The notes under the pieces were generated by a model. It searched no databases. It was given only the letters and a program-made list of their open reading frames with translations, and was not told the DNA's origin. A stretch of 64,000 nucleotides of DNA from Tatumella sp. JGM118. Its GTDB lineage: Bacteria > Pseudomonadota > Gammaproteobacteria > Enterobacterales > Enterobacteriaceae. How positions within the stretch are numbered: the first letter of the stretch is position 1; the number at the start of each line of letters is the position of its first letter. The stretch is taken from NCBI RefSeq assembly GCF_018257515.1, contig NZ_JAERJR010000003.1:24080-88079 (forward strand), given 5' to 3'. Position numbers and translations under genes: made by a program. Below, one piece after another: positions 22,780 through 31,572 of this stretch.

Positions 22780-23408
22780 ATTCTCTGATGCTGCCGGACT
22801 CTGAGTGGAAATCCTTCGGTCTGACCGGCAGTAACCTTACCTGAAAAGTAGTCCTGACCGGCTTCCTCTCTTTACCTCAGAGCAGTGACCCGCAGAAGGT
22901 CTGACCGGCAGTAACCTTACCTGAAAAGTAGTCCTTACCGGCTTCCCCTCTTTGAGAGAGCGTTTGGCTGAAGATCTGAAGGGGACTCCCAGTCCCGGGT
23001 TGAGTTCGCCCGACCGCCTCCGCCAGTCTTTCGCTCACCTCCCGGACATTCTGGCCTCAGCACCGGTGGATTTTCCCTGGCCCCCTTTTCCTCTCAGCGT
23101 CTATTGCTTTGTTGCTCTGCGACAGGTGAATATCAATGATTACGGGCGGTGATCAGGCCGGAGCGGGGATAAGGTTGCCGGGGTGGCTTTCCGCGGTATT
23201 TCGCTGAAGACGAACAACTACCGGATGGCCGCAGAGCGCCGGCGAAAGGTTCAGTACGGGCCTCGTCGACCCCGCCAGAATTAAGGGGCAGGTGATCAGG
23301 TGACATCCTGAACCACAGCCACGGATAGCACAGTGGCGGTCAGCATCCCTTCTGACAGCGATTACCTTCACGGACTGTCTGACGCAACACAGGCTACAAT
23401 CATCGGCC
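22780..23408. other. Gene-free stretch hemL-mrcB (E. coli fhu position)
   Basis: About 630 bp without a credible gene. Short open frames (for example 22952-23152 plus and 23153-23443 minus) lack ribosome sites and family resemblance. The only clear structure is the direct repeat at 22818-22953. The region is where E. coli carries fhuACDB; I saw no recognisable fhu remnant by eye. Confidence 0.65.
22818..22953. repeat. Direct repeat, two 56-bp copies 80 bp apart
   Basis: Copies at 22818-22873 and 22898-22953 both start GGTCTGACCGGCAGTAACC and end GGCTTCC(T/C)CTCTTT. They differ at only two positions (G/T at 22855/22935 and T/C at 22866/22946). A 24-bp unique spacer separates them. Their role is unknown. 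Confidence 0.95.
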
Positions 23409-23409
23409 C

Positions 23410-23438
23410 ATAAAAAAAGGCGCCGGAGCGCCTTTTTG
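23410..23438 (-). terminator. Terminator after mrcB
   Basis: On the minus strand AAAAAGGCGC-TCCG-GCGCCTTTTTTTA, 18 bp after the mrcB stop codon. Confidence 0.92.
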
Positions 23439-23455
23439 TGCATAACTACTGTCGG

Positions 23456-25954
23456 TTACTGCCCGAACATATCCTTAATCCAGCCGGCAACACCGTTACC
23501 GCTGCTGTCCTGCTGTTCCTGTTGCTGCTGTTGCTGCAACTGCTGCTGCTGTTGTTGCTGCTGTTGCTGTTGCTGACATAGCGCATTCGGATCAGAGGCC
23601 CAGACCGGCAGTGAACGCCAGGTAGTACTGCCGCTGCCACAGATGAAGTTACCCGCCGAGTCAATATTCATCGTGGTCACATCATCCGGCGGTGTCAGAT
23701 CAAGCGGCGTCGGTGGCTGGTTAGCCAGGTAACGACGATAGATCTGTAATGCCCCACTGGAACCCCACAGTTTCGTTGGCTGGTTGTTATCGCGACCGAC
23801 CCAGGTCACTGTCACTTCTTTACCATCGATACCGGTAAACCAGCTGTCCACCATGTTGTTGGTCGTCCCGGTTTTACCCGCCAGATGCATCGTCGGGTAT
23901 TGTGCACCCAATGCATGTGCGGTGCCGCGGTTAACCACCTGCTGCATCGCATACAGCGTCAGGTAAGCCGCTTCCGGTGGCTCCACCCGCTGTGCCTGAG
24001 GATAACTCTGGTACAGCACTTTCCCGTCTTCAGAGATAACAGAGCGTACTGCGGACAGTGTTGCACGGTTACCACCACTGGCGATGGACTGGAAGGCCTG
24101 TGCCACTTCAACCGGTGTCAGGTTAAGTGCACCCAGCAACATGGCCGGGACCGCGGTGAGCTGATCTTTACCTACCCCGAGTTTCTCCCAGGTATCCACG
24201 ACATTACCAAGCCCCAGAGACATACCGAGGTTAACGGTCGGGACGTTCATGGAGTGAGTCAGTGCATCGACCAGTAACACTTTACCGCTGAAACGATGGT
24301 CATCGTTTTCCGGACTCCAGATCTGGCCGTTCGGCTGTTTCAGCGACAGTGGCTGGTCAGCAATCCAGCTGTTCAGACGATAGGTCTGCGGCTGAGCCAG
24401 GGCGGTCAGATACGTCGCCGGTTTAGCCAGAGAACCTATAGAGCGTCGTGCCTGCATCGCACGGTTATAACCGGCAAACTGCGGATCAGCGCCGCCAACC
24501 ATGGCACGGACTTCACCGGTGTTCCGGTCAACCACCACCATCGCCGTTTCCAGATCTTTCAATCCGTGCAGTTTTTTCAGCTGCGGGATCCCGTCAATGA
24601 CCGCTTTTTCCGCCGCATCCTGCGAGATCGGGTCCAGAGTGGTGAAAATCTTCACGCCGGAAAGATCTTTAACCTTATCGCCCAGTTTTTGCTGCAGTTC
24701 ATTACGGACCATCTGCATAAAGGCCGGCTGAGGTGTAATGACTCCCCCTTTCGGCTGTACCCCGAGCGGACGGGCTGACAGACTGTTATACAGATCTTCA
24801 TCAATGTACTTTTGCTGCTGCAGTAAACGCAGGACGACATTTCGACGCTCCAGCGCCAGTTTCGGGTTACGCCACGGGTTGTACAGTGACGCACCTTTCA
24901 CCATGCCGACCAGCAGTGCCTGCTGATCCAGGCTCAGTTCATCAACCGGGCGCCCAAAGTAATAGAGGCTCGCCAGCGGGAAACCACGGATCTGATCGTT
25001 ACCGGCCTGTCCGAGATACACTTCATTCAGGTACAGTTCCAGAATACGATCTTTGCTGTAACGTGAATCCATAATGATTGCCATATAGGCTTCACGGACT
25101 TTACGCCACAGGGTGCGTTTGTTGGTCAGGAACAGGTTTTTCACCAGCTGCTGAGTCAGTGTACTTCCGCCCTGGACGGCACGACCGGCAGTGATGTTGG
25201 CGACAAATGCACGACCAATCGAATACAGACTGATACCATCATGCTCATAGAAGTGACGATCTTCCGTCGCAATCAGTGTATCCACCAGCTGATTCGGGAA
25301 CCCTGAGCGCGGCACAAATAACCGCTGTTCACCGTTCGGGGATTGCAGCATGGTAATCAGACGCGGATCCAGCCGGAAATACCCGAAATCACGCCCGGTA
25401 TCCAGGTTTTTGATTTCGCTCAGCTCACCGTTACTGAACGTCATTTGTGCATTGATCTGCCCTTCTTTCCCGTCCGGGAAATCAAAAGGACGGCGCAGTA
25501 AGTCGATGGTATTTCCTTTTACCGTAAACTCACCCGGCCGGGTAATGCGCGTGACCTGACGGTACTGCGTCCCTTCCAGTAGTTCGAGCATGCCTTTACG
25601 GTCAAAACTCATTCCCGGTTCAAGGCTGACCACCCGTCCGTACACGGCCGCCGGCAGCTGCCAGACCTGGCCATCGACACGATGACGGATTTCAGAATCG
25701 AGATAGACGCCCCAGGCGGCAAGCACAATGGCACCTAACAGGAACAGCTTAATCAGCCATCCCAGCCAGCGCCTTTTCTTCATCGGTGGTTTCTTCTTTC
25801 CTTTACGTGCCAAAGCCACTTCCTCCTCGTAACCACTGATCTCATGATCATCATACGCTTTTGAATTTTTACTTTTCGCACGAGGGCGTTTTTTTTCCGG
25901 TTGACGAGGCGTTTTTCCTTTTCGCCCGATCGGTTCGCGATCGTTCCCAGACAT
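23456..25954 (-). CDS. mrcB: Bifunctional penicillin-binding protein 1B
   Basis: PBP1b polymerises lipid II glycan strands and cross-links the peptides. The order is: basic cytoplasmic tail (MSGNDREPIGRKGKTPRQ), one membrane segment near residues 65-85 (LIKLFLLGAIVLAAWGVYL), a UB2H-like region, a GT51 glycosyltransferase (ATEDRHFYEHDG, GGSTLTQQLVKN), and a transpeptidase with Ser in RSIGSLAKP, SMN and KTGTTN. It is 832 aa (E. coli 844). The C-terminus carries a glutamine tract before the conserved GVAGWIKDMFG end. LpoB is its usual outer-membrane activator but is not in this window. Confidence 0.96.
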   Translation of the reverse strand: MSGNDREPIGRKGKTPRQPEKKRPRAKSKNSKAYDDHEISGYEEEVALARKGKKKPPMKKRRWLGWLIKLFLLGAIVLAAWGVYLDSEIRHRVDGQVWQLPAAVYGRVVSLEPGMSFDRKGMLELLEGTQYRQVTRITRPGEFTVKGNTIDLLRRPFDFPDGKEGQINAQMTFSNGELSEIKNLDTGRDFGYFRLDPRLITMLQSPNGEQRLFVPRSGFPNQLVDTLIATEDRHFYEHDGISLYSIGRAFVANITAGRAVQGGSTLTQQLVKNLFLTNKRTLWRKVREAYMAIIMDSRYSKDRILELYLNEVYLGQAGNDQIRGFPLASLYYFGRPVDELSLDQQALLVGMVKGASLYNPWRNPKLALERRNVVLRLLQQQKYIDEDLYNSLSARPLGVQPKGGVITPQPAFMQMVRNELQQKLGDKVKDLSGVKIFTTLDPISQDAAEKAVIDGIPQLKKLHGLKDLETAMVVVDRNTGEVRAMVGGADPQFAGYNRAMQARRSIGSLAKPATYLTALAQPQTYRLNSWIADQPLSLKQPNGQIWSPENDDHRFSGKVLLVDALTHSMNVPTVNLGMSLGLGNVVDTWEKLGVGKDQLTAVPAMLLGALNLTPVEVAQAFQSIASGGNRATLSAVRSVISEDGKVLYQSYPQAQRVEPPEAAYLTLYAMQQVVNRGTAHALGAQYPTMHLAGKTGTTNNMVDSWFTGIDGKEVTVTWVGRDNNQPTKLWGSSGALQIYRRYLANQPPTPLDLTPPDDVTTMNIDSAGNFICGSGSTTWRSLPVWASDPNALCQQQQQQQQQQQQLQQQQQQEQQDSSGNGVAGWIKDMFGQ
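23510..23575 (-). repeat. CAG/CAA trinucleotide tract encoding polyglutamine in MrcB
   Basis: Twenty-two consecutive codons read Q12-L-Q6-E-Q2, written as mixed CAG and CAA. It lies just after LCQ in the periplasmic C-terminal tail. E. coli has a Q/P-rich tail here but, as I recall, not such a pure run. Confidence 0.95.
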
Positions 25955-26052
25955 GAATTTTACTCTCCAGGCATAGCCTTAGCATGCGCGTTACTTTAAT
26001 CCCGATCCCGGCGGATTACATGCCGGAACCCTCTGAAAGAGAGACCGGATCA

Positions 26053-28497
26053 TCAATGACCGGGGGAAAACTTTTTACTCCGTCGCGTCGGCATCGCCGT
26101 CGCCGGGTCGTCCGGCCACGGGTGTTTCGGATAACGCCCTTTCATTTCCTTCTGCACTTCACGCCAGGCTCCCTGCCAGAACCCCGCTAAATCCCGGGTA
26201 ATTTGCAACGGACGCATTGCGGGTGATAACAGTTCCAGCACCAGAGGTATACGGCCTCCGGCGATCACCGGGGTGGTGGCTTCACCATACATTTCCTGTA
26301 TGCGGACAGCCAGTACCGGTGATTGCCCGACAGTATAGCGGATCAATAACCGACTCCCCGTCGGCACAGTGTAATGAGTTGGTAGCTCACTATCCAGTCG
26401 CTGACGTTGTGACCATGTGATTAAATGTAATAAAGCTGATGAAATATTAATAGTATTAAACGAACGGGCATCGGTCACTGCACTCATTTCCGGCAACAGC
26501 CAGGTTTCCAGGCTATCCAGCAATGCTTCGTCTTCCATTGCCGGCCAGTCCTCCTGTGGCAACCATTCTGCTGCACAGGCCAGCCTGGCCCGCAACTGTT
26601 CAGACGCCGGTGACCAGGGTAATACCTTCAGCCCTTTCGCTCTGACCCAGCGCAGCATCGCCTGATGAAGCAGTGCCGCCTCCGGACGTTCCCCGGGCCT
26701 GGAGCTCAGGATCAACGCCCCGATAGCCTTCCGGCGGTGCACCCGCAATATCCCTTTTTCTTCATCCCATTCCACTTCATCCCGCTCTTTTGCAAGGCCG
26801 GGATAACTGGCCTGTAACGCGGTGATATCCACCGGCAGCGCCAGACGGATACGGGCCTCTGATGCCTGTGCATTCAGCGATAAGTGTAAAACGATAAGCC
26901 ATTCATGCCTGACCAGCGGTGAGTCGTTCAGGGTGCTGGCCCCGATTCCTTTGGCCAGCAGGTAGCGTCCGCTCTGACCTCGCTGCCGTGCTAACTGGTC
27001 GGCAAACCCGGCCATCAGTAACTCCGCGACTCTGCCATCTTCTGGCTGCGCTGCGGCCAGCCCGCTTTTTTTCTGTAACGCTTTTGCACGAAGGCGCCAG
27101 CTCTCCTGCGGGTGCAGAAAGAGCGACATGAGATCTCCGTCATGCCGTCGGGGAGGATCTTCCAGAATCGCTACCAGCAGACTGGCTGTTGCCATCGCCT
27201 CCGGCGAGTGCCTCCCTGCGCTGAGCAGAGCCGCCAGTCGCGGGTCGGTCCCGGCCGCCGCCATCTGCCGCCCGCGGGCAGTTAACTGATGCCGGTCATT
27301 GACCGCCCCCAGCTGTTCCAGTACCTGCAGTGCTGCCTGACCGTGTTTTTCCGGCGGGGAATCCAGCCATTGCAGCTGAGAGACCTGCGAACACCCCCAG
27401 GTCAGTACATCCAGCATCAGTCCGCTAAGGTCACTGTGCAGAATTTCCGCATCTGCGGTCGCGGCCGCCCGTTCCGCCTGTTCCTGACTGATTAAATGCC
27501 AGCAAATGCCTGGCGCCAGCCGGCCTGCACGTCCGGCCCGCTGCACCATGGAGGCCTGGCTGATGCGCTGTGTTTGTAAAATACTTAGTCCGCTTTTACT
27601 GTCGAAGCGGACGGATCGTTCCAGGCACGAATCAACGACCAGGGTAATCCCTTCAATGGTCAGGCTGGTCTCGGCAATATTGGTCGCCAGCACCACTTTC
27701 CGTAGCCCCGGGGCTGACGGGGCGATCGCTTGCTGCTGAGCGGCCAGTCCCATTGCGCCATATAAAGGAAAGAGGCCGGTGTCTTCACTCAGGCGGTCAC
27801 TCAGCGCTTCCTTTACTGCCAGAATCTCTTTTTCTCCCGGCAGAAACAGCAATAACGACCCCGGATGTTCGTTCATTATCTGTGCGGTCTCGCGGGCAAC
27901 GGCCTGTGCAAAAGTCAGTCTGGCAGACAAGGAAATAAATCGCCGCTCTACGGGAAAACTCCGTCCGCCGGAAATAATGACCGGGGCGTCGGGGAGCAAC
28001 CCTGTCAGTCGCTGATGGTCGAGCGTGGCAGACATTAATAAGATTTTCAGGTCATCCCGCAGGCTCTGCTGCACATCCAGCAATAATGCTAATGACAGGT
28101 CAGCCTGCAAGCTGCGTTCATGGAATTCGTCAAGGATCACCAGCGACACCCCATTCAGTTCGGGATCCTGCTGTAACATGCGCGTCAGAATACCCTCGGT
28201 CACCACCTCCAGTCGTGTCTGCGGCCCTGTCCGGCTCTCCCCGCGCATGCGGTAACCAATGGTCTGCCCGGGAACTTCACCCAGCGTCTCTGCCAGACGA
28301 CGGGCGACACTCCTGGCCGCCAGACGACGGGGTTCCAGCAGAATAATCCGCCCTTCGCCCTGCACTTTCTCAAGCAGTTGCAGGGGTAACCAGGTCGACT
28401 TCCCCGCGCCTGGCGGCGCTATCAGTAAGACCTGAGGCGCGCGCTCCAGCGCTTCAGACAATTCATCCAGTACTTCACTGACCGGTAATGACTGCAA
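26053..28497 (-). CDS. hrpB: ATP-dependent RNA helicase HrpB (DEAH/RHA family)
   Basis: This is a DExH-box helicase of unclear biological role. Motifs: Walker A APPGAGKST, DEFHERS (motif II), SAT (motif III), QRAGRAGR (motif VI), and the HrpB C-terminal domain ending in YPKHPWPDDPATA. The start is placed at a TTG at 28497 with GGAG 6 nt upstream, giving 814 aa, close to the E. coli protein (SLPVSEVL aligns with SLPVAAVL). The open frame to 28668 runs through the divergent promoter region and overlaps thpR, so it is rejected. Confidence 0.93.
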   Translation of the reverse strand: MQSLPVSEVLDELSEALERAPQVLLIAPPGAGKSTWLPLQLLEKVQGEGRIILLEPRRLAARSVARRLAETLGEVPGQTIGYRMRGESRTGPQTRLEVVTEGILTRMLQQDPELNGVSLVILDEFHERSLQADLSLALLLDVQQSLRDDLKILLMSATLDHQRLTGLLPDAPVIISGGRSFPVERRFISLSARLTFAQAVARETAQIMNEHPGSLLLFLPGEKEILAVKEALSDRLSEDTGLFPLYGAMGLAAQQQAIAPSAPGLRKVVLATNIAETSLTIEGITLVVDSCLERSVRFDSKSGLSILQTQRISQASMVQRAGRAGRLAPGICWHLISQEQAERAAATADAEILHSDLSGLMLDVLTWGCSQVSQLQWLDSPPEKHGQAALQVLEQLGAVNDRHQLTARGRQMAAAGTDPRLAALLSAGRHSPEAMATASLLVAILEDPPRRHDGDLMSLFLHPQESWRLRAKALQKKSGLAAAQPEDGRVAELLMAGFADQLARQRGQSGRYLLAKGIGASTLNDSPLVRHEWLIVLHLSLNAQASEARIRLALPVDITALQASYPGLAKERDEVEWDEEKGILRVHRRKAIGALILSSRPGERPEAALLHQAMLRWVRAKGLKVLPWSPASEQLRARLACAAEWLPQEDWPAMEDEALLDSLETWLLPEMSAVTDARSFNTINISSALLHLITWSQRQRLDSELPTHYTVPTGSRLLIRYTVGQSPVLAVRIQEMYGEATTPVIAGGRIPLVLELLSPAMRPLQITRDLAGFWQGAWREVQKEMKGRYPKHPWPDDPATAMPTRRSKKFSPGH

Positions 28498-28572
28498 CGA
28501 AAACTCCGCACAAGCTATGTTAATATTGCCGGCATGATAACACTCAACGAAATCATCCTCACCTTTGCCCGC

Positions 28573-28605
28573 CTGCTCACCGTCAGCGATGCTGACGGTG
28601 AGCAG
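28573..28605. repeat. Perfect 15-bp inverted repeat in the hrpB/thpR divergent region
   Basis: CTGCTCACCGTCAGC and its exact complement GCTGACGGTGAGCAG flank a 3-bp centre GAT. It lies 31 bp before the thpR start and 75 bp before hrpB. There is no T-run, so it is not an obvious terminator; it could be an operator or an RNA hairpin in the thpR leader. Confidence 0.9.
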
Positions 28606-28636
28606 CAACTTAGCTGTTCTTTCTGAGGGCGCAGAG

Positions 28637-29176
28637 ATGACCGGACCCCAATATTTTTTTGCCCTCACGTTGCCCGCGGGGCTGCAACGTTCGCTGGTCG
28701 CCTGGCGGGCAGAGCATTTTCCGGCGGATTACGGGCGTCCGCTGCCTGCGGCCGGGCTGATGATGACACTGGCCTGGCTCGGGGAGATCAGTGAGCCCTC
28801 CGTTGAACATCTGCAACAGCAGGCCGCCCGTATCCGGCAACCGGCCTTTACCCTGACGCTAAACGATGCCGGCCACTGGCCCCGGTCAGGGCATATCTGG
28901 CTGGGGAGCCGTTCCGCCCCCTCAGGACTATTACAGCTGGCGGCCCTGCTGCGTGCACGGGCGGCTCGCCAGGGGTGCCCGCAGCCGTCCCTGCCTTTTC
29001 ATCCGCATGTGCGGCTCATCCATCAGGCTTTTCAGCCGGTGAAACTGCCTGCGCCGGGATTTTCGTGGCAAACCCGGATAACAGACTTCTCCCTGATGGC
29101 CATCCCCGGCAGCGGCCGGAAGCGGGCTGCCCGTTGTGTGGCTCGTTTTCCTTTACTGACCGATACTATTCCATAA
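28637..29176 (+). CDS. thpR: ThpR/LigT-family protein with degenerate HxTx motifs
   Basis: The family is the 2H phosphoesterases (RNA 2',3'-cyclic phosphodiesterase, 2'-5' ligase). It is 179 aa (E. coli 176) and alignable throughout ([33 protein letters not shown]). Both catalytic motifs are damaged. The first reads MMTL at residues 42-45 where the family has HLTL, so the histidine is lost; the second reads HVRL at 124-127 where HITL is expected, so the threonine is replaced by arginine. The frame and ribosome site (GAGGG) are intact. It is probably inactive as a 2H enzyme, although fold and binding may persist. It lies 13 bp before sfsA. Confidence 0.85.
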   Translation: MTGPQYFFALTLPAGLQRSLVAWRAEHFPADYGRPLPAAGLMMTLAWLGEISEPSVEHLQQQAARIRQPAFTLTLNDAGHWPRSGHIWLGSRSAPSGLLQLAALLRARAARQGCPQPSLPFHPHVRLIHQAFQPVKLPAPGFSWQTRITDFSLMAIPGSGRKRAARCVARFPLLTDTIP

Positions 29177-29189
29177 AGAGATTTTCATT

Positions 29190-29894
29190 ATGCAGTTCAT
29201 TCCCGCACTGAAATCTGCCCGTTTAATTAAGCGTTATAAACGTTTTCTGGCCGATGTGGAGACCCCGCAAGGAGACGTGTTTACGCTTCACTGTGCCAAT
29301 ACCGGCGCAATGACCGGCTGTGCAACGCCCGGAGATACCGTATGGTATTCCACCTCCGACAGCAAAACCCGGAAGTATCCTCATAGCTGGGAACTGACCG
29401 AAACCGCTGCCGGCGAATGGATTTGCGTCAACACATTGCGGGCTAATTCCCTTTTTTACGAAGCCTTTACCGGCGGCGTGATCTCTGAACTGGCGGGTTA
29501 CCGTGACTGTAAACGTGAAGTGAAATACGGCGCAGAAGGTAGCCGGATAGATTTCCTGCTCCGGGCACCGGGGGTCGCGGATTGCTACGTTGAGGTAAAA
29601 TCGGTCACGCTGCTGGAGGAGGGAAAAGGATATTTTCCCGATGCCGTCACGGTTCGCGGACAAAAGCATTTACGCGAATTAATGGCAATAGCGGCTTCAG
29701 GTCAGCGGGCCGTCCTTTTTTTTGCTGTCTTACATAGCGGAATTGAGCAAATAAACGTCGCACGACACATTGATCCCCGCTATGCAGCACTTCTTGATCA
29801 AGCCAGGGTAGCCGGGGTTGAAATTCTGGTCTATAAAGCATCGCTGACATCTGCCGATGCTAAAATAGAATTTTCTATCGCTTTCGGACAGTAA
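29190..29894 (+). CDS. sfsA: Sugar fermentation stimulation protein SfsA (DNA-binding, nuclease-like fold)
   Basis: SfsA was named for stimulating maltose metabolism in E. coli and has a nuclease-like domain with non-specific DNA binding. It is 234 aa, the usual length. Conserved blocks are [43 protein letters not shown] and [16 protein letters not shown]. It is cotranscribed with thpR (13-bp gap) and followed by dksA, as in E. coli. The C-terminal 15 residues diverge. Confidence 0.95.
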   Translation: MQFIPALKSARLIKRYKRFLADVETPQGDVFTLHCANTGAMTGCATPGDTVWYSTSDSKTRKYPHSWELTETAAGEWICVNTLRANSLFYEAFTGGVISELAGYRDCKREVKYGAEGSRIDFLLRAPGVADCYVEVKSVTLLEEGKGYFPDAVTVRGQKHLRELMAIAASGQRAVLFFAVLHSGIEQINVARHIDPRYAALLDQARVAGVEILVYKASLTSADAKIEFSIAFGQ

Positions 29895-30073
29895 AAGGCT
29901 GCAATCGTGTGTATTGCAAAGATAATTCTGTGTTTTGATGTCAAACTTATTGACAAGTGAGTAACAAGACACAATATCAGTAATTGCCAATAGGGATAGC
30001 TTCTGCTATTTATAGCGGCCTGTTTTTTTCCCTCAATGGGAATCGATAGTGCGTGTTATCCAGGAGAAACAGC

Positions 30074-30529
30074 ATGCAAGAAGGGCAAAACCGTAAAACA
30101 TCGTCCCTGAGTATCCTCGCCATCGCTGGGGTGGAGCCATATCAAGGGAAACCGGGCGAAGAGTATATGAACGAAGCCCAGCTGACTCACTTCAGAAAAA
30201 TTCTTGAAGCCTGGCGTAATCAACTCAGGGATGAAGTCGACCGTACTGTCACACATATGCAGGACGAAGCGGCGAACTTCCCGGATCCGGTTGACCGGGC
30301 CGCTCAGGAAGAAGAGTTCAGTCTGGAACTGCGTAACCGTGACCGTGAACGTAAACTGATTAAAAAAATCGAGAAGACACTGAAAAAAGTCGAAGACGAC
30401 GATTTCGGTTACTGTGAATCCTGCGGTGTAGAGATTGGCATCCGCCGTCTTGAGGCGCGTCCGACAGCCGATTTATGTATCGATTGTAAGACGCTGGCCG
30501 AAATCCGTGAAAAGCAAATGGCTGGTTAA
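30074..30529 (+). CDS. dksA: RNA polymerase-binding transcription factor DksA
   Basis: DksA enters the secondary channel of RNA polymerase and, with ppGpp, mediates the stringent response. It is 151 aa and almost identical to E. coli. The coiled coil carries the tip [11 protein letters not shown] with its two Asp/Ala contacts, and the four-cysteine zinc finger is CESC...CIDC. The start at 30074 follows CAGGAG. The C-terminal end EIREKQMAG matches exactly. Confidence 0.98.
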   Translation: MQEGQNRKTSSLSILAIAGVEPYQGKPGEEYMNEAQLTHFRKILEAWRNQLRDEVDRTVTHMQDEAANFPDPVDRAAQEEEFSLELRNRDRERKLIKKIEKTLKKVEDDDFGYCESCGVEIGIRRLEARPTADLCIDCKTLAEIREKQMAG

Positions 30530-30598
30530 TTCCGGTCCTGAGCTTACTCAGCCGGGCGGCACCGCCATTGCGGAAGTGTTGCCCGGTCATTCCTGCTG

Positions 30599-31483
30599 AT
30601 GATGTTGAAAAATTCCTGTATCGGGCGCTTTGCCCCCTCACCTTCCGGCCCCTTGCATTTCGGCTCGCTGATTGCCGCCCTCGGCAGCTATCTTAGCGCC
30701 CGTGCACAACACGGCACCTGGTGGGTACGTATTGAAGACATTGATCCCCCCCGTGAAACGGAAGGGGCCGCCGATACCATTCTGAAGCAACTCGACCATT
30801 ATGGTCTGCACTGGGACGGCGACGTACTCTGGCAATCCCGCCGGACAGAGGCGTATCTTGATATTCTTCAGCAGCTCATTTCACACCACCAAAGTTATTT
30901 CTGTCACTGCAGCCGCCGCCGAATCCGTCAGAACGGAGGCTATTATGACGGACATTGCCGCCACCTGAATCTGCCTGCCGGGCAGGCCGCCCTGCGTTTT
31001 TTTCAGCAACACCCGGTTTTCTCTTTTACTGACCGTCTGCGGGGCGACATTGTTGCGCATCCGTCACTGGCCGCCGAAGACTTTATCATTCATCGGCGTG
31101 ACGGGTTATTTGCCTATAACCTCGCCGTGGTGGTGGATGACCACTATCAGGGCGTGACAGAAATCGTACGGGGCGCAGACCTGATTGAACCGACCGTCAG
31201 GCAAATCAGTTTGTATCAACAACTGGGCTGGCCGGTGCCCGATTATATGCATCTGCCACTGGTTATCTCGCCTGACGGAGGAAAATTATCCAAGCAGAAC
31301 CATGCGCCGTCGTTACCGGCAGACGATCCGCGGCCGGTATTAGCCCGCGCTTTACAGTTTTTAGGGCAGCCGTTAGCTCAGCCCTGGCGGGATCTTTCGC
31401 GGGATGAGCTGTTAAAACAGGCAATAATACAATGGGATCCAGAGAAAATTCCGGTGAATGATGCTTTAATCCCGGCCGGATAA
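30599..31483 (+). CDS. gluQ: Glutamyl-Q tRNA(Asp) synthetase
   Basis: GluQRS is a truncated GluRS that adds glutamate to queuosine at position 34 of tRNA(Asp). The class I signature is HFGS, the second signature is KLSKQ, and zinc ligands are CHC (about 101-103) with Tyr and Cys in YYDGHC. There is no anticodon-binding domain; length is 294 aa. It follows dksA, as in E. coli. The ribosome site is weak and either of two adjacent ATGs (30599, 30602) may be used. Confidence 0.95.
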   Translation: MMLKNSCIGRFAPSPSGPLHFGSLIAALGSYLSARAQHGTWWVRIEDIDPPRETEGAADTILKQLDHYGLHWDGDVLWQSRRTEAYLDILQQLISHHQSYFCHCSRRRIRQNGGYYDGHCRHLNLPAGQAALRFFQQHPVFSFTDRLRGDIVAHPSLAAEDFIIHRRDGLFAYNLAVVVDDHYQGVTEIVRGADLIEPTVRQISLYQQLGWPVPDYMHLPLVISPDGGKLSKQNHAPSLPADDPRPVLARALQFLGQPLAQPWRDLSRDELLKQAIIQWDPEKIPVNDALIPAG

Positions 31484-31572
31484 CCGAACAGCATTCTCAA
31501 ACAGCTCACAACAGGCTATGATTAGCCGCTGTTTTGAGCACCACTTAATTTATGCCACTGTCGAGGTGTACC

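Noticed and set aside
22952..23152. 66-codon plus-strand ORF in the hemL-mrcB gap
   Set aside because: No ribosome site, no similarity recognised, and codon use does not look like a gene.
23446..23664. Minus-strand ORF with Ser/Asn runs overlapping the mrcB 3' end
   Set aside because: It is an alternative frame of the CAG/CAA tract in mrcB (AGC/AAC reading) and not a separate gene.
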